Source: Bacilli bacterium (GTDB lineage: Bacteria > Bacillota_I > Bacilli_A > RF39 > UBA660). From it: a stretch of DNA of 6,957 nucleotides. Of this stretch, positions 1 to 6,652 are shown piece by piece. Under the pieces are notes generated by a model. It made no database searches. It worked only from the letters and a program-made list of their open reading frames with translations, and had not been told where the DNA came from. Position 1 is the first letter of the stretch, and the number at the start of each line of letters is the position of its first letter. A program made the position numbers and the translations under genes. The stretch lies in the NCBI GenBank assembly GCA_024698845.1, contig JAILQR010000015.1:1-6957 (forward strand), read 5' to 3'.

Positions 1-22
1 TTAATTTAAACTCTTCTTTCAT
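1..22 (-). other. Mirror copy of the holB gene start, cut by window edge
   Basis: On the minus strand an ATG at 22-20 opens a frame of seven codons reading MKEEFKL, identical to the first seven residues of HolB, before the window ends. A GAGG Shine-Dalgarno copy lies five bases upstream (31-28), exactly as in holB. It could be the start of a divergent gene with a shared N-terminus, a broken duplicate of holB, or an artefact. Too little is present to name a product. Confidence 0.4.
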
Positions 23-60
23 AGTAACCTCAAATTAAAAAATATAATAAATTAATAGAT

Positions 61-70
61 ATTATACCAG
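61..70 (-). promoter_or_regulatory. Minus-strand extended -10 promoter element in left repeat arm
   Basis: The minus strand reads TGG-TATAAT across 69-61, an exact copy of the -10 and its TG extension upstream of holB. No good -35 lies at 16-18 bases; the nearest candidate, TTGTCC (85-80), is only 13 bases away. If the left arm is real, it would drive leftward transcription starting near base 54. The weak -35 makes it a poorer promoter than the rightward one unless the extended -10 is sufficient. Confidence 0.4.
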
Positions 71-94
71 TTAATGTATGGACAATATTTATAA

Positions 95-122
95 TTGCTG
101 TTTTCGGTATACCTGGTATAAT
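95..122 (+). promoter_or_regulatory. Likely SigA promoter of the holB-ricT-trmN6-pth-mfd operon
   Basis: A perfect TATAAT at 117-122 is preceded by TG with one intervening base (114-115), a full extended -10. A weak -35, TTGCTG at 95-100, matches three of six consensus bases with a 16-base spacer. Transcription would start near 129, giving a leader of about 32 bases. An 8-base palindrome, GGTATACC (106-113), lies in the promoter spacer, and GGTATA recurs at 115-120. These could be an operator, though nothing else supports that. This is the only clear promoter seen ahead of the five packed genes. Confidence 0.6.
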
Positions 123-160
123 ATCTATTAATTTATTATATTTTTTTATTTGAGGTTACT

Positions 161-922
161 ATGAAAGAAGAGTTTAAATTAAAAGATATATATGATAAAT
201 ACCGTGAGAATAAAAATTCTCACGTTTATTTAGTTGAAACAAACTCTGTTGAAAACGCACTTAGTGATATAAAAGAATTTATAATCAGAGTAAATGATGA
301 TAGTATTAAACCACTTGTTGAGTCTGAATCATTACCAACAATGTTTATACTTAAACCTCAAAAACAAGAAATATTATCTCAAGATGTTGCTGTGCTGGTT
401 AATTCATTACAAAAGATACCTGTAATTACTAAAGAAAATTATTATATTGTTTGTGAAGCTGAAAAATTAAATACTAAGTCTGGTAATTCGATGCTAAAAA
501 TAATTGAAGAACCAGTTACTGATTCAATAGGTTTCTTTGTTTGTAATTCAGCAGATGAGGTTTTATCAACAATTCAAAGTAGAGCTCAGTTTGTAAAAAT
601 TAATTATGATGTAATAAAAGAGTATGACAACGAATTACTTGATGATGTTCATGAGTATATTGAAAAAATTCTAAATAAAGATTCTCTACTAATTAATAAA
701 AAAATTGTTGATAAGTACAAAGATATAAACAATATATTACTTTTTGTAGAGTGTATGATAAGTGAGCTAGAGAAAAGAATAAAATCTTCTAAAAGTTTTG
801 ATATAATAAAACATGAAAGTTTAATTATAAAAAAACTTTATGAATTAGAGTCAAAGATAAAAAATAATGGTAATATTAATCTTATTTTAGATAAATTTGT
901 TATAGAAGTAGGTAGATTGTAA
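161..922 (+). CDS. holB: DNA polymerase III delta' subunit, short form
   Basis: Encodes a 253-residue clamp-loader subunit. Delta' is part of the complex that opens the sliding clamp and loads it on DNA during replication. Residues 20-24 (SHVYL) match the family's N-terminal HAYLF motif, residues 109-118 (NSMLKIIEEP) match the conserved LLKxLEEPP segment, and SRA (140-142) sits at the sensor-1 SRC motif. The P-loop is absent, which is normal for delta' as a non-ATPase, but the family's cysteine zinc module is also missing. The protein is shorter than B. subtilis HolB (about 329 residues), mainly through a reduced C-terminal collar domain. The start is set by GAGG (152-155) five bases before the ATG. 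The stop overlaps the ricT start in TAATG, and holB followed by ricT is the standard Firmicute order, which supports the call. Divergence makes domain limits approximate. Confidence 0.85.
   Translation: MKEEFKLKDIYDKYRENKNSHVYLVETNSVENALSDIKEFIIRVNDDSIKPLVESESLPTMFILKPQKQEILSQDVAVLVNSLQKIPVITKENYYIVCEAEKLNTKSGNSMLKIIEEPVTDSIGFFVCNSADEVLSTIQSRAQFVKINYDVIKEYDNELLDDVHEYIEKILNKDSLLINKKIVDKYKDINNILLFVECMISELEKRIKSSKSFDIIKHESLIIKKLYELESKIKNNGNINLILDKFVIEVGRL
203..224. other. Perfect 9-bp hairpin inside the 5' part of holB
   Basis: CGTGAGAAT (203-211) pairs perfectly with ATTCTCACG (216-224) around an AAAA loop, and the sequence continues TTTATTTA. The G+C-richer stem base stands out in this AT-rich DNA. 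It covers codons 15-22 of holB and lies about 75 bases downstream of the predicted transcription start. It resembles an attenuator or weak intrinsic terminator, but the T run is interrupted and a chance origin is possible. Confidence 0.4.
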
Positions 923-1695
923 TGAAAATATATGGTTTAGCATTTCATAGTAACGGAAAAGTATATAATTTCAAAAGCGAAGAATCATTTAATAGAGATG
1001 ATCTTGTAGTTGTAGAATCTGATAAAGGTGTACAAGCTGCAAAGGTAGTTTTTATTAAAGACGTTACTGATGATATTAATATTTCTGAAATAAAACCAAT
1101 CTTAAGAAAAGTTACTGATGAAGATTATAAAAAATACATGTCTAATCTAAAAGATTCAAAACAAGTTTTAGAAAAAGCTAAGGAGATTGTTACATCTCTT
1201 AGTTTGGACATGAGATTGCTTTCTGCTAACTATACTCTTGATAAGGAAGTTCTTTTAATTAATTTTATTGCAGATGATAGAATTGATTTTAGAGAGTTAG
1301 CAAAAAAGCTAGCTTCATTATATAAAACAAGAATAGAATTACATCAAGTAGGTGCTCGAGATAAAGCAAAAGAAGTATCTGGAATAGGTAAATGTGGTCA
1401 ACAATTGTGTTGTAGTAGATTTTTAAATCAAATAAACTCTGTATCAATGAATATGGCAAAAAATCAAAATCTTGCCTTGAATCCATCAAAAATTAATGGC
1501 GCATGTGGTAGATTATTATGTTGTTTATCTTATGAAGACGATGTTTATACATGTTTATCTAAGGGAATGCCTAAAGTTGGTCAAAAAAGAAAATACAATA
1601 ATAAAGAAGGAGTAGTTACTTCTATTGATATTTTAAACAGAAAGTATGTAATTACAGTTGATGAAGAAAGATTTGAGGTTAGTTTAGATGAGTAG
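922..1695 (+). CDS. ricT: RicT (YaaT), PSP1-domain RNA-maturation factor
   Basis: Encodes a 257-residue PSP1-family protein, close to B. subtilis RicT (about 275). In B. subtilis RicT joins RicA and RicF in a complex that binds Fe-S clusters, assists RNase Y in mRNA maturation, and affects sporulation, competence and biofilm formation. The hallmark cysteine-rich region is intact: GIGKCGQQLCC (154-164) and GACGRLLCC (193-201), with Cys at 158, 163, 164, 195, 200 and 201, and a further Cys at 211. These are the probable cluster ligands. The N-terminal part (about 1-130) is the PSP1 core, and a beta-rich tail (about 215-257) follows. Translation is probably coupled to holB through the one-base overlap, with only a weak AGG (910-912) as ribosome site. 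The ricA and ricF partners are not in this window. Confidence 0.95.
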   Translation: MKIYGLAFHSNGKVYNFKSEESFNRDDLVVVESDKGVQAAKVVFIKDVTDDINISEIKPILRKVTDEDYKKYMSNLKDSKQVLEKAKEIVTSLSLDMRLLSANYTLDKEVLLINFIADDRIDFRELAKKLASLYKTRIELHQVGARDKAKEVSGIGKCGQQLCCSRFLNQINSVSMNMAKNQNLALNPSKINGACGRLLCCLSYEDDVYTCLSKGMPKVGQKRKYNNKEGVVTSIDILNRKYVITVDEERFEVSLDE

Positions 1696-2401
1696 TGAAC
1701 TTAATGATTTATATGATTATGTTCCATTAAAGATTTATCAAAATGATAATTACTTCAAATTTTCGCTTGATTCTGTTTTACTAGCAGAATATGTTAAAAA
1801 TCCAAATCAAAAAAAACACATTTTAGAATTATGTGCAGGAAATTGTGCAGTGTCGATGATTCTATCAACGAAAACTAATTCCAAAATTACAGCAGTAGAG
1901 GTTCAAGACGAGATATATTCTCTTGGTTGTAAATCTATTGAATATAATAAACTTGAAAACCAAATAGTATATGTTAAATCAGATATAAAAGACATAAAAA
2001 ACTATTTCCCGGGAAATAATTTTGACGTAATAGTGTGCAATCCACCTTATTTTGCAACAAAATCAACAAATTTGGTTAATGATGATAAGGTAAAAGCTAT
2101 TGCTCGTCACGAAGTGTTGATTAATTTGGAGGATATTATTCAGTTATCTTCTTCAATGCTTGGTATCGATGGAGAGTTATATTTAGTTCATAGATCTGAG
2201 AGACTTGATGAAATTATATATTATTGTAGAAAATATAATATAAATGTTAAAAATATTCAATTTATTACTACAAAAAAAGACGATATTCCTAAATTAGTAT
2301 TAATTAGGGCTGTTAAAAATAGTAGAAATGGTGTTAAAATAGCTCCAGCTCTTTGCATTAGTGAGCTAAAAACATTTAAAAATATATTTTGGAAGGAGTG
2401 A
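1688..2401 (+). CDS. trmN6: tRNA1(Val) adenine-37 N6-methyltransferase (YabB/TrmN6 family)
   Basis: Encodes a 237-residue SAM-dependent methyltransferase with a Rossmann fold, predicted to act in the cytoplasm on A37 beside the anticodon of a valine tRNA. An N-terminal FKFSLDSVLLAEYV segment (23-36) matches the family. Motif I, LELCAGNCAVSMIL (46-59), forms the SAM site, and the acidic end of strand 2 is in VEVQDE (70-75). NPPY (118-121) is the catalytic motif of N6-adenine methylases. RHE (140-142) is the conserved element that follows in this family. The ATG overlaps the last 8 bases of ricT, and GAGG (1675-1678) lies nine bases upstream. B. subtilis has yabB at the equivalent place but with yabA between, which is missing here. 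The substrate tRNA is inferred from family naming, and the exact target could differ. The gene stops with TGA, which supports the standard code. Confidence 0.9.
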   Translation: MSSELNDLYDYVPLKIYQNDNYFKFSLDSVLLAEYVKNPNQKKHILELCAGNCAVSMILSTKTNSKITAVEVQDEIYSLGCKSIEYNKLENQIVYVKSDIKDIKNYFPGNNFDVIVCNPPYFATKSTNLVNDDKVKAIARHEVLINLEDIIQLSSSMLGIDGELYLVHRSERLDEIIYYCRKYNINVKNIQFITTKKDDIPKLVLIRAVKNSRNGVKIAPALCISELKTFKNIFWKE

Positions 2402-2405
2402 TATC

Positions 2406-2945
2406 ATGAAATTAGTTGTTGGACTTGGTAATCCAGGAAAAGAATATGAATTAACAAGACATAATGCCGGTTTTATAATTGTAGATAACTACCTTGGAAA
2501 TGTTACATGGAAAGAATTTCATAATGCCATGGTTCATGAAAAAGTTATTGATGGAGAAAAAGTTTTATTTGTTAAACCATTAACTTTTATGAATAATTCC
2601 GGAGATGCAATTAAGAGTATTATTAATTTTTACAAGTTATCAACAGACGATCTGCTTGTAATTCAAGATGATATTGCCCTTGAACTAGGAAAGCACAGAA
2701 TTAAATATGAAAGTTCTGATGGTGGACATAATGGTATTAAATCAGTTATCAACAGATTAGGTACTAATAAAGTGTTAAGATTAAAAATAGGTCTCGCAAA
2801 AGAAAAAGAAATTGATACTATTTCATATGTTCTTGGAAAGCTAACAAAAAAGGAAATAGAACAATTAGAGAAAGATTCAAAGACTTATTACAATATCATT
2901 GATACTTTTATAAAATATGGTAAAGATAAGGTAATAGAGATGTAA
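2406..2945 (+). CDS. pth: Peptidyl-tRNA hydrolase
   Basis: Encodes a 179-residue PTH1-family enzyme that releases tRNA from peptidyl-tRNAs dropped by stalled ribosomes, an essential cytoplasmic recycling step. The opening GLGNPGKEYELTRHNAG (6-22) is diagnostic. By family comparison N9 and H19 match E. coli N10 and the catalytic H20. N63 in FMNNSG (61-66) matches N68, D88 matches the catalytic D93, and N109 in GGHNG (106-110) matches N114. The usual HDE around the aspartate is QDD here (87-89), a mild change. Length is near the usual 185-195. A strong AAGGAG (2393-2398) lies seven bases before the ATG, inside the end of trmN6, so this gene probably has the best ribosome site in the operon. Neighbouring mfd begins one base after its stop, a common Firmicute pairing, but fin, which lies between them in B. 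subtilis, is absent. Confidence 0.97.
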   Translation: MKLVVGLGNPGKEYELTRHNAGFIIVDNYLGNVTWKEFHNAMVHEKVIDGEKVLFVKPLTFMNNSGDAIKSIINFYKLSTDDLLVIQDDIALELGKHRIKYESSDGGHNGIKSVINRLGTNKVLRLKIGLAKEKEIDTISYVLGKLTKKEIEQLEKDSKTYYNIIDTFIKYGKDKVIEM

Positions 2946-2946
2946 T

Positions 2947-5900
2947 ATGGATAAGATATTTGAACTATTAAATTACAAATCTGAAAAATCTATATCCGGC
3001 TTAACAAATGAGTTAAGCGTTTTTTGCGTTTTAAATAAGTATAGAAATACCAAAGGAAATATATTAGTAGTTACAAATACAATATATGAAGCTAATAGTT
3101 TATACAAAATGCTTTTAAATTATACTAATTCTGTCAGTTTATTCCCAATGGATGATTTCATTACATCTGTTGCAATTGCCATATCACCTGAATTTAAGGC
3201 AGTTAGACTAGATGTTCTAAATTCCAATTATAAACATCAAATTATTATTACTAACTTAATGGGATATTTAAGATATCTTCCTTCAAAAGATGTTTATAAA
3301 AAGAATATTATTAACATTTCTAAAAGTGATACATATAAAAGAGATAAACTAATAAATGAATTATCTGAACTTGGATATAGGAGAGAATCTTTAGTAACTT
3401 CAACAGGTGAATACGCAGTTAGAGGATTTATTGTTGATGTTTTTGCTATGGGTGCTAATGAACCTGTTAGAATAGAGTTTTTTGATGATGAAATAGAAAG
3501 TATAAAAACATTTGATTATGATACACAGTTATCAACAGGATACTTAGATAATGTTGTTATAACACCATTTACTGAAATTTTATCAAGTGAATATAGCTCT
3601 TTATATGATTATATAGACCCTGAATGGACTTTCTTTATTGATAAGCCACAAATAGATGCGGCGTATAAAAAATTAGAAGAAGATATTTCAGAATATTTTG
3701 AAAGAAAAAATGAAACATATCATAAATTGATGTATTCATTTAATGATATTAAATACAAAAACTATAATAATTTAAATAAATTTAATTATTCTACAGATGA
3801 TATAGATTTAAATGCAAAGGAAACACCTGATTATCATGGAAGTATTGAATCATTAAAATCAGATGTTGATAAGTATCTTCTTGCTAACAAAAAAATATAC
3901 TTTTGTACAAAGAATAGTGATTTAAAGAAACAATTAATCGATTTATTTGATGGTAAGGTAACTGTTGTTGCCAATGAAATAAATAAAGGATTTATTGTTG
4001 ATAACTATGTAATATATTCAAGCAATGATTTAGAAAGTAAAACAAATAATAAAATAAAATTTAGGAATACATATCACTTTGGTAGAAAAATTAAATCTAC
4101 TGACCAATTAGAAAAAGGTGATTACGTAGTACATTTAAGTTATGGTATATGCCAATATGTAGGAATGATTACTTTAACAAAAAATGGTATAGAAAAAGAT
4201 TACTTACAATTAAATTTTGCTGGAAACGATAAGATTTATGTCCCTGTTGAAAAAATAAATAATCTATATAAATATGGTGATGCTGACGGAGCTGCACCAA
4301 AATTAAATCATTTAAATTCATCAATGTGGGCTAAAACTAAAGCTACAATTAGAAAGAAAATAAATGATATATCTGAAAAATTAATTCAATTATATAGGGA
4401 AAGAAATACGGTAAAAGCAACTCCATATAAGGATATACCTGAAGAAGACATATTTGCATCAGAGTTTGAATATGAACTTACTAAGGATCAAGCTAGAGCA
4501 GTTGATGAAATTAATAACGACCTTAGAAGTGAAAAGCCAATGGATAGATTATTATGTGGCGATGTTGGTTTTGGTAAAACTGAAGTTGCTTTTAGAGCAA
4601 TGTTTAAGACAGTATACAATAATGGACAAGTATTATATTTATGTCCAACCACAATACTTTCTCATCAACAATATATAAGTGCTCTTGAAAGATTTAAAAA
4701 CTATCCAATAGAAATAGCACTAGTTAATAGATTCACAACACAAAAAGAATACAAAAAGATTCTTGAGGGACTTAGTAAGGGTACTATTGATATTGTTATA
4801 GGAACACATAGATTATTAAATGAAGAAATAAAACTTAAGAATTTAGGGTTGCTTGTTATTGATGAAGAACAACGTTTTGGTGTTACGCATAAAGAAAAAA
4901 TTAAAGAAGTTAAAACTAATGTTAATGTATTAACTTTATCTGCAACGCCGATACCTAGAACAATGAAGATGGCATTATCCGGAGTTAGAGATATGTCTAT
5001 TATTGATACTCCTCCAGTAAATAGATATCCTATTCAAACATATGTTATTGAAGATAATGATCTGTTAGTAAAGGATGCTATATATAAAGAATTATCAAGA
5101 AATGGTCAAATATATATTTTATATAATTCAGTTGAACATATTAATAGTAGGGCAGCCATGATAAAAAAATTGGTTCCTGAAGCGAGAATATGTGTTGCTC
5201 ATGGCCAAATGAATAAAACTGAACTTGAAGATATTATGTCTGATTTTATTGATTATAAATATGATATCTTATTATGTACTACGATTATTGAAACAGGTAT
5301 TGATATATCGAATGCTAATACTTTAATTATTTATGATGCTGATAATTTTGGTTTAAGTCAGTTATATCAAATTAGAGGACGTGTTGGTAGAACTAATAGA
5401 ATTGCATATACTTATCTACTTTATAAACCAGGCAAGATATTATCTGAAACTGCTACAAAGAGGTTAGAAGCAATTAAAGAATATACTGAACTTGGTAGTG
5501 GATATAGAATTGCTATGAAAGATTTATCCATTAGAGGAGCTGGTGATTTAATAGGTAGTGAACAAGCTGGATTTATTGATTCAGTTGGTATAAGTTTATA
5601 TACTAAGTTAATATCTGAAAGCTTAAGTGGAAATACTGACGATTTACTAGAAGAAAAAGATGATAATAATAGTTTAATTAATGTAAAAACACACATTAGT
5701 GATGAATATGTTAGCGATGAAGATATAAAAATTGAAATTCATAAACTTATTAACACTGTTGTATCTAGTGAAACATTTAATAATGTTAAATCAGAACTTG
5801 AAAATAGATTTGGTAAGTTACCAGAAGATCTAGAAATATACATGTATGAAGAATGGTTTGATAGTATGGCTAAATCTTGTAATATTACTAGAGTTGTTCA

Positions 5901-6105
5901 AAATGATAGAGTAATAGAAATAACTTTACCTAAGAATATTTCTAAAGATATAAAAGGTGACACCTTATTCATTGAAGCTATGCAATTATCTCAAAACTTT
6001 AAATTTAAATATATGAATGAATGTATTGTTATTCAATTTTTTATTAAGAAAGATGACAAACATTTCCTATATTATATTGTTCCGCTTCTTGAAAAAATTA
6101 TATAA
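2947..6105 (+). CDS. mfd: Transcription-repair coupling factor Mfd
   Basis: Encodes a 1052-residue DNA translocase that removes RNA polymerase stalled at lesions and recruits UvrA for nucleotide-excision repair. The UvrB-like N-terminal module includes TGEYAVRGF (153-161), the UvrA-interacting region by homology. The RNA polymerase interaction domain starts near GDYVVH (391-396). Helicase motifs follow: a Q-type TKDQ (512-515), Walker A GDVGFGKTE (538-546), DEEQ (639-642), SAT (665-667) and QIRGRVGR (808-815). The RecG/Mfd translocation motif RGAGDLIGSEQAG is at 863-875. A C-terminal TRCF domain spans about 905-1010. All catalytic motifs are intact. It is shorter than E. coli Mfd (1148) and B. 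subtilis Mfd (about 1177). The Walker lysine is K544 versus K634 in E. coli, so most of the shortening lies before the polymerase-binding domain. The ATG is one base after the pth stop with only a weak GAGA ribosome site, suggesting coupling. Confidence 0.97.
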   Translation: MDKIFELLNYKSEKSISGLTNELSVFCVLNKYRNTKGNILVVTNTIYEANSLYKMLLNYTNSVSLFPMDDFITSVAIAISPEFKAVRLDVLNSNYKHQIIITNLMGYLRYLPSKDVYKKNIINISKSDTYKRDKLINELSELGYRRESLVTSTGEYAVRGFIVDVFAMGANEPVRIEFFDDEIESIKTFDYDTQLSTGYLDNVVITPFTEILSSEYSSLYDYIDPEWTFFIDKPQIDAAYKKLEEDISEYFERKNETYHKLMYSFNDIKYKNYNNLNKFNYSTDDIDLNAKETPDYHGSIESLKSDVDKYLLANKKIYFCTKNSDLKKQLIDLFDGKVTVVANEINKGFIVDNYVIYSSNDLESKTNNKIKFRNTYHFGRKIKSTDQLEKGDYVVHLSYGICQYVGMITLTKNGIEKDYLQLNFAGNDKIYVPVEKINNLYKYGDADGAAPKLNHLNSSMWAKTKATIRKKINDISEKLIQLYRERNTVKATPYKDIPEEDIFASEFEYELTKDQARAVDEINNDLRSEKPMDRLLCGDVGFGKTEVAFRAMFKTVYNNGQVLYLCPTTILSHQQYISALERFKNYPIEIALVNRFTTQKEYKKILEGLSKGTIDIVIGTHRLLNEEIKLKNLGLLVIDEEQRFGVTHKEKIKEVKTNVNVLTLSATPIPRTMKMALSGVRDMSIIDTPPVNRYPIQTYVIEDNDLLVKDAIYKELSRNGQIYILYNSVEHINSRAAMIKKLVPEARICVAHGQMNKTELEDIMSDFIDYKYDILLCTTIIETGIDISNANTLIIYDADNFGLSQLYQIRGRVGRTNRIAYTYLLYKPGKILSETATKRLEAIKEYTELGSGYRIAMKDLSIRGAGDLIGSEQAGFIDSVGISLYTKLISESLSGNTDDLLEEKDDNNSLINVKTHISDEYVSDEDIKIEIHKLINTVVSSETFNNVKSELENRFGKLPEDLEIYMYEEWFDSMAKSCNITRVVQNDRVIEITLPKNISKDIKGDTLFIEAMQLSQNFKFKYMNECIVIQFFIKKDDKHFLYYIVPLLEKII
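2999..3025 (+). other. Terminator-like hairpin in the first codons of mfd
   Basis: GCTTAAC (2999-3005) pairs perfectly with GTTAAGC (3012-3018) around a six-base loop. One G and a run of six T (3020-3025) follow. This has the form of a short intrinsic terminator on the plus strand, but it lies inside mfd codons 18-27. The stem has only three G-C pairs, so termination would be weak. It may lower mfd expression relative to upstream genes when ribosomes lag, or it may be chance. Confidence 0.35.
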
Positions 6106-6143
6106 AAAAAGATTTATAGTTAATTTTCTATAAATCTTTTTTT
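6104..6143. terminator. Bidirectional intrinsic terminator between mfd and ppa
   Basis: GATTTATAG (6111-6119) pairs perfectly with CTATAAATC (6128-6136) around an eight-base loop. Seven A (6104-6110) on the left and seven T (6137-6143) on the right extend the match to 16 pairs and serve as U-tracts for both directions. The hairpin begins within the mfd stop codon (6103-6105). Its right arm encodes the last residues of ppa, and its loop holds the ppa stop (6122-6120). It would end both convergent transcripts. Confidence 0.85.
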
Positions 6144-6599
6144 ACATTCATCTATTAATTTTTGCGTTTCTTCAACAGTGTGAAGATTGCCAATATCTAC
6201 TTCGATACCTTGAAGATGCTTATAAGTTTTAAAGAATTCCTTAATTTCTTCAATTGTATGATCTGGTAGATCACTTAGCTTTTGAATATGATCAAATCTA
6301 GGATCTGTTGCATTAACTGATATTACTTTTTCATCATTAAATCCATTATCGATGATTTCTAAGTATCCAAGAACTCTTGATTTAATTATACAACCTGGAA
6401 AAGTTGGAAAAGTTGTTAATACTAGAATATCTAGAGGATCTCCATCTCCGGCAAGTGTATTTTCTATAAATCCATATTCACATGGATAACTAACACTTGA
6501 TGATAATACTCTATCAAGTTTAATTTTATGAGATATATGATCAACTTCATACTTGTTTTGTGTTCCCATAGGAATTTCAATAATTGCTTCTACTTCCAT
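6120..6599 (-). CDS. ppa: Inorganic pyrophosphatase, family I
   Basis: Encodes a soluble Mg-dependent enzyme that hydrolyses pyrophosphate to two phosphates, pulling nucleic-acid synthesis and tRNA charging forward. Counting from an alternative GTG at 6605 (161 residues), the signature DGDPLD is at 54-59. D54, D56, D59, D86, D91 and K93 match E. coli D65, D67, D70, D97, D102 and K104 at a constant offset of 11. E20, R32 and Y44 match E31, R43 and Y55, and Y128-K129 match the phosphate-binding YK pair. I prefer the ATG at 6599 (159 residues) because the GTGAG ribosome site (6612-6608) is eight bases from it but only two from the GTG. The gene faces the mfd operon, shares its terminator and has its own promoter. 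B. subtilis uses an unrelated family II enzyme, so this is a lineage difference. Confidence 0.95.
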   Translation of the reverse strand: MEVEAIIEIPMGTQNKYEVDHISHKIKLDRVLSSSVSYPCEYGFIENTLAGDGDPLDILVLTTFPTFPGCIIKSRVLGYLEIIDNGFNDEKVISVNATDPRFDHIQKLSDLPDHTIEEIKEFFKTYKHLQGIEVDIGNLHTVEETQKLIDECKKRFIEN

Positions 6600-6607
6600 T
6601 TTCACAA

Positions 6608-6616
6608 CTCACTTTC
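6608..6616 (-). promoter_or_regulatory. Ribosome binding site deciding the ppa start
   Basis: The minus strand reads GAAAGTGAG across 6616-6608. Its GTGAG core is eight bases from the ATG at 6599 and two bases from the GTG at 6605. Normal spacing is about 5-10, so this favours the ATG. The site lies almost at the predicted 5' end of the transcript, so the leader is very short. Confidence 0.5.
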
Positions 6617-6622
6617 AAATAA

Positions 6623-6652
6623 AGTATAGATTTAATTAATAAAAAAAGTCAA
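6623..6652 (-). promoter_or_regulatory. SigA-type promoter of ppa
   Basis: The minus strand shows TTGACT (6652-6647, five of six consensus bases) and TATACT (6628-6623, five of six) separated by 18 bases of A/T-rich sequence. The start would be near 6616, leaving a leader of about 17 bases before the ATG at 6599. This is the best matched -35/-10 pair in the window. Confidence 0.65.

Larger units (their letters stand above)
1..182. repeat. Long near-perfect inverted repeat around the holB start
   Basis: Arm 1-70 is the reverse complement of arm 113-182, with one mismatch (T at 36 against T at 147, where A would pair). The spacer at 71-112 is 42 bases and is not palindromic. Each arm contains, reading outward, an extended -10 element (TGGTATAAT), an AT-rich leader, a GAGG Shine-Dalgarno, an ATG and seven codons reading MKEEFKL. 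The right arm belongs to holB. The left arm repeats the same control region and gene start on the minus strand and still matches at base 1, so its outer end cannot be seen. It may be a duplicated divergent control region, an invertible segment, or a fold-back assembly or amplification artefact. The mismatch argues weakly against a simple copy artefact. Confidence 0.95.

Noticed and set aside
1..182. Hairpin telomere of a linear replicon
   Set aside because: A read-through hairpin telomere would give a palindrome with little or no unpaired centre; here a 42-base non-palindromic spacer separates the arms and the arms contain housekeeping gene sequence.
1..182. Insertion sequence or transposon end
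   Set aside because: No transposase fragment or target duplication is visible, and the arms consist of holB's own promoter and start.
1289..1489. Minus-strand open frame of 66 codons inside ricT
   Set aside because: It lies fully antisense to the conserved cysteine region of RicT, its product is a low-complexity hydrophobic string, and no promoter was identified for it; it is a shadow of the real gene.
2399..2401. Possible UGA-tryptophan (mycoplasma) genetic code
   Set aside because: TGA ends trmN6 at the expected length just before pth, and the Trp codons checked in Pth and Mfd are TGG, so code 4 is not supported.
4454..4678. Plus-strand open frame of 74 codons inside mfd
   Set aside because: It overlaps the Walker A region of Mfd in another frame and has no family features.
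5421..5696. Minus-strand open frame of 91 codons inside mfd
   Set aside because: It is antisense to the Mfd translocation-motif region, is Ser/Leu-rich as expected from reversed AT-rich codons, and was not supported by any family feature.
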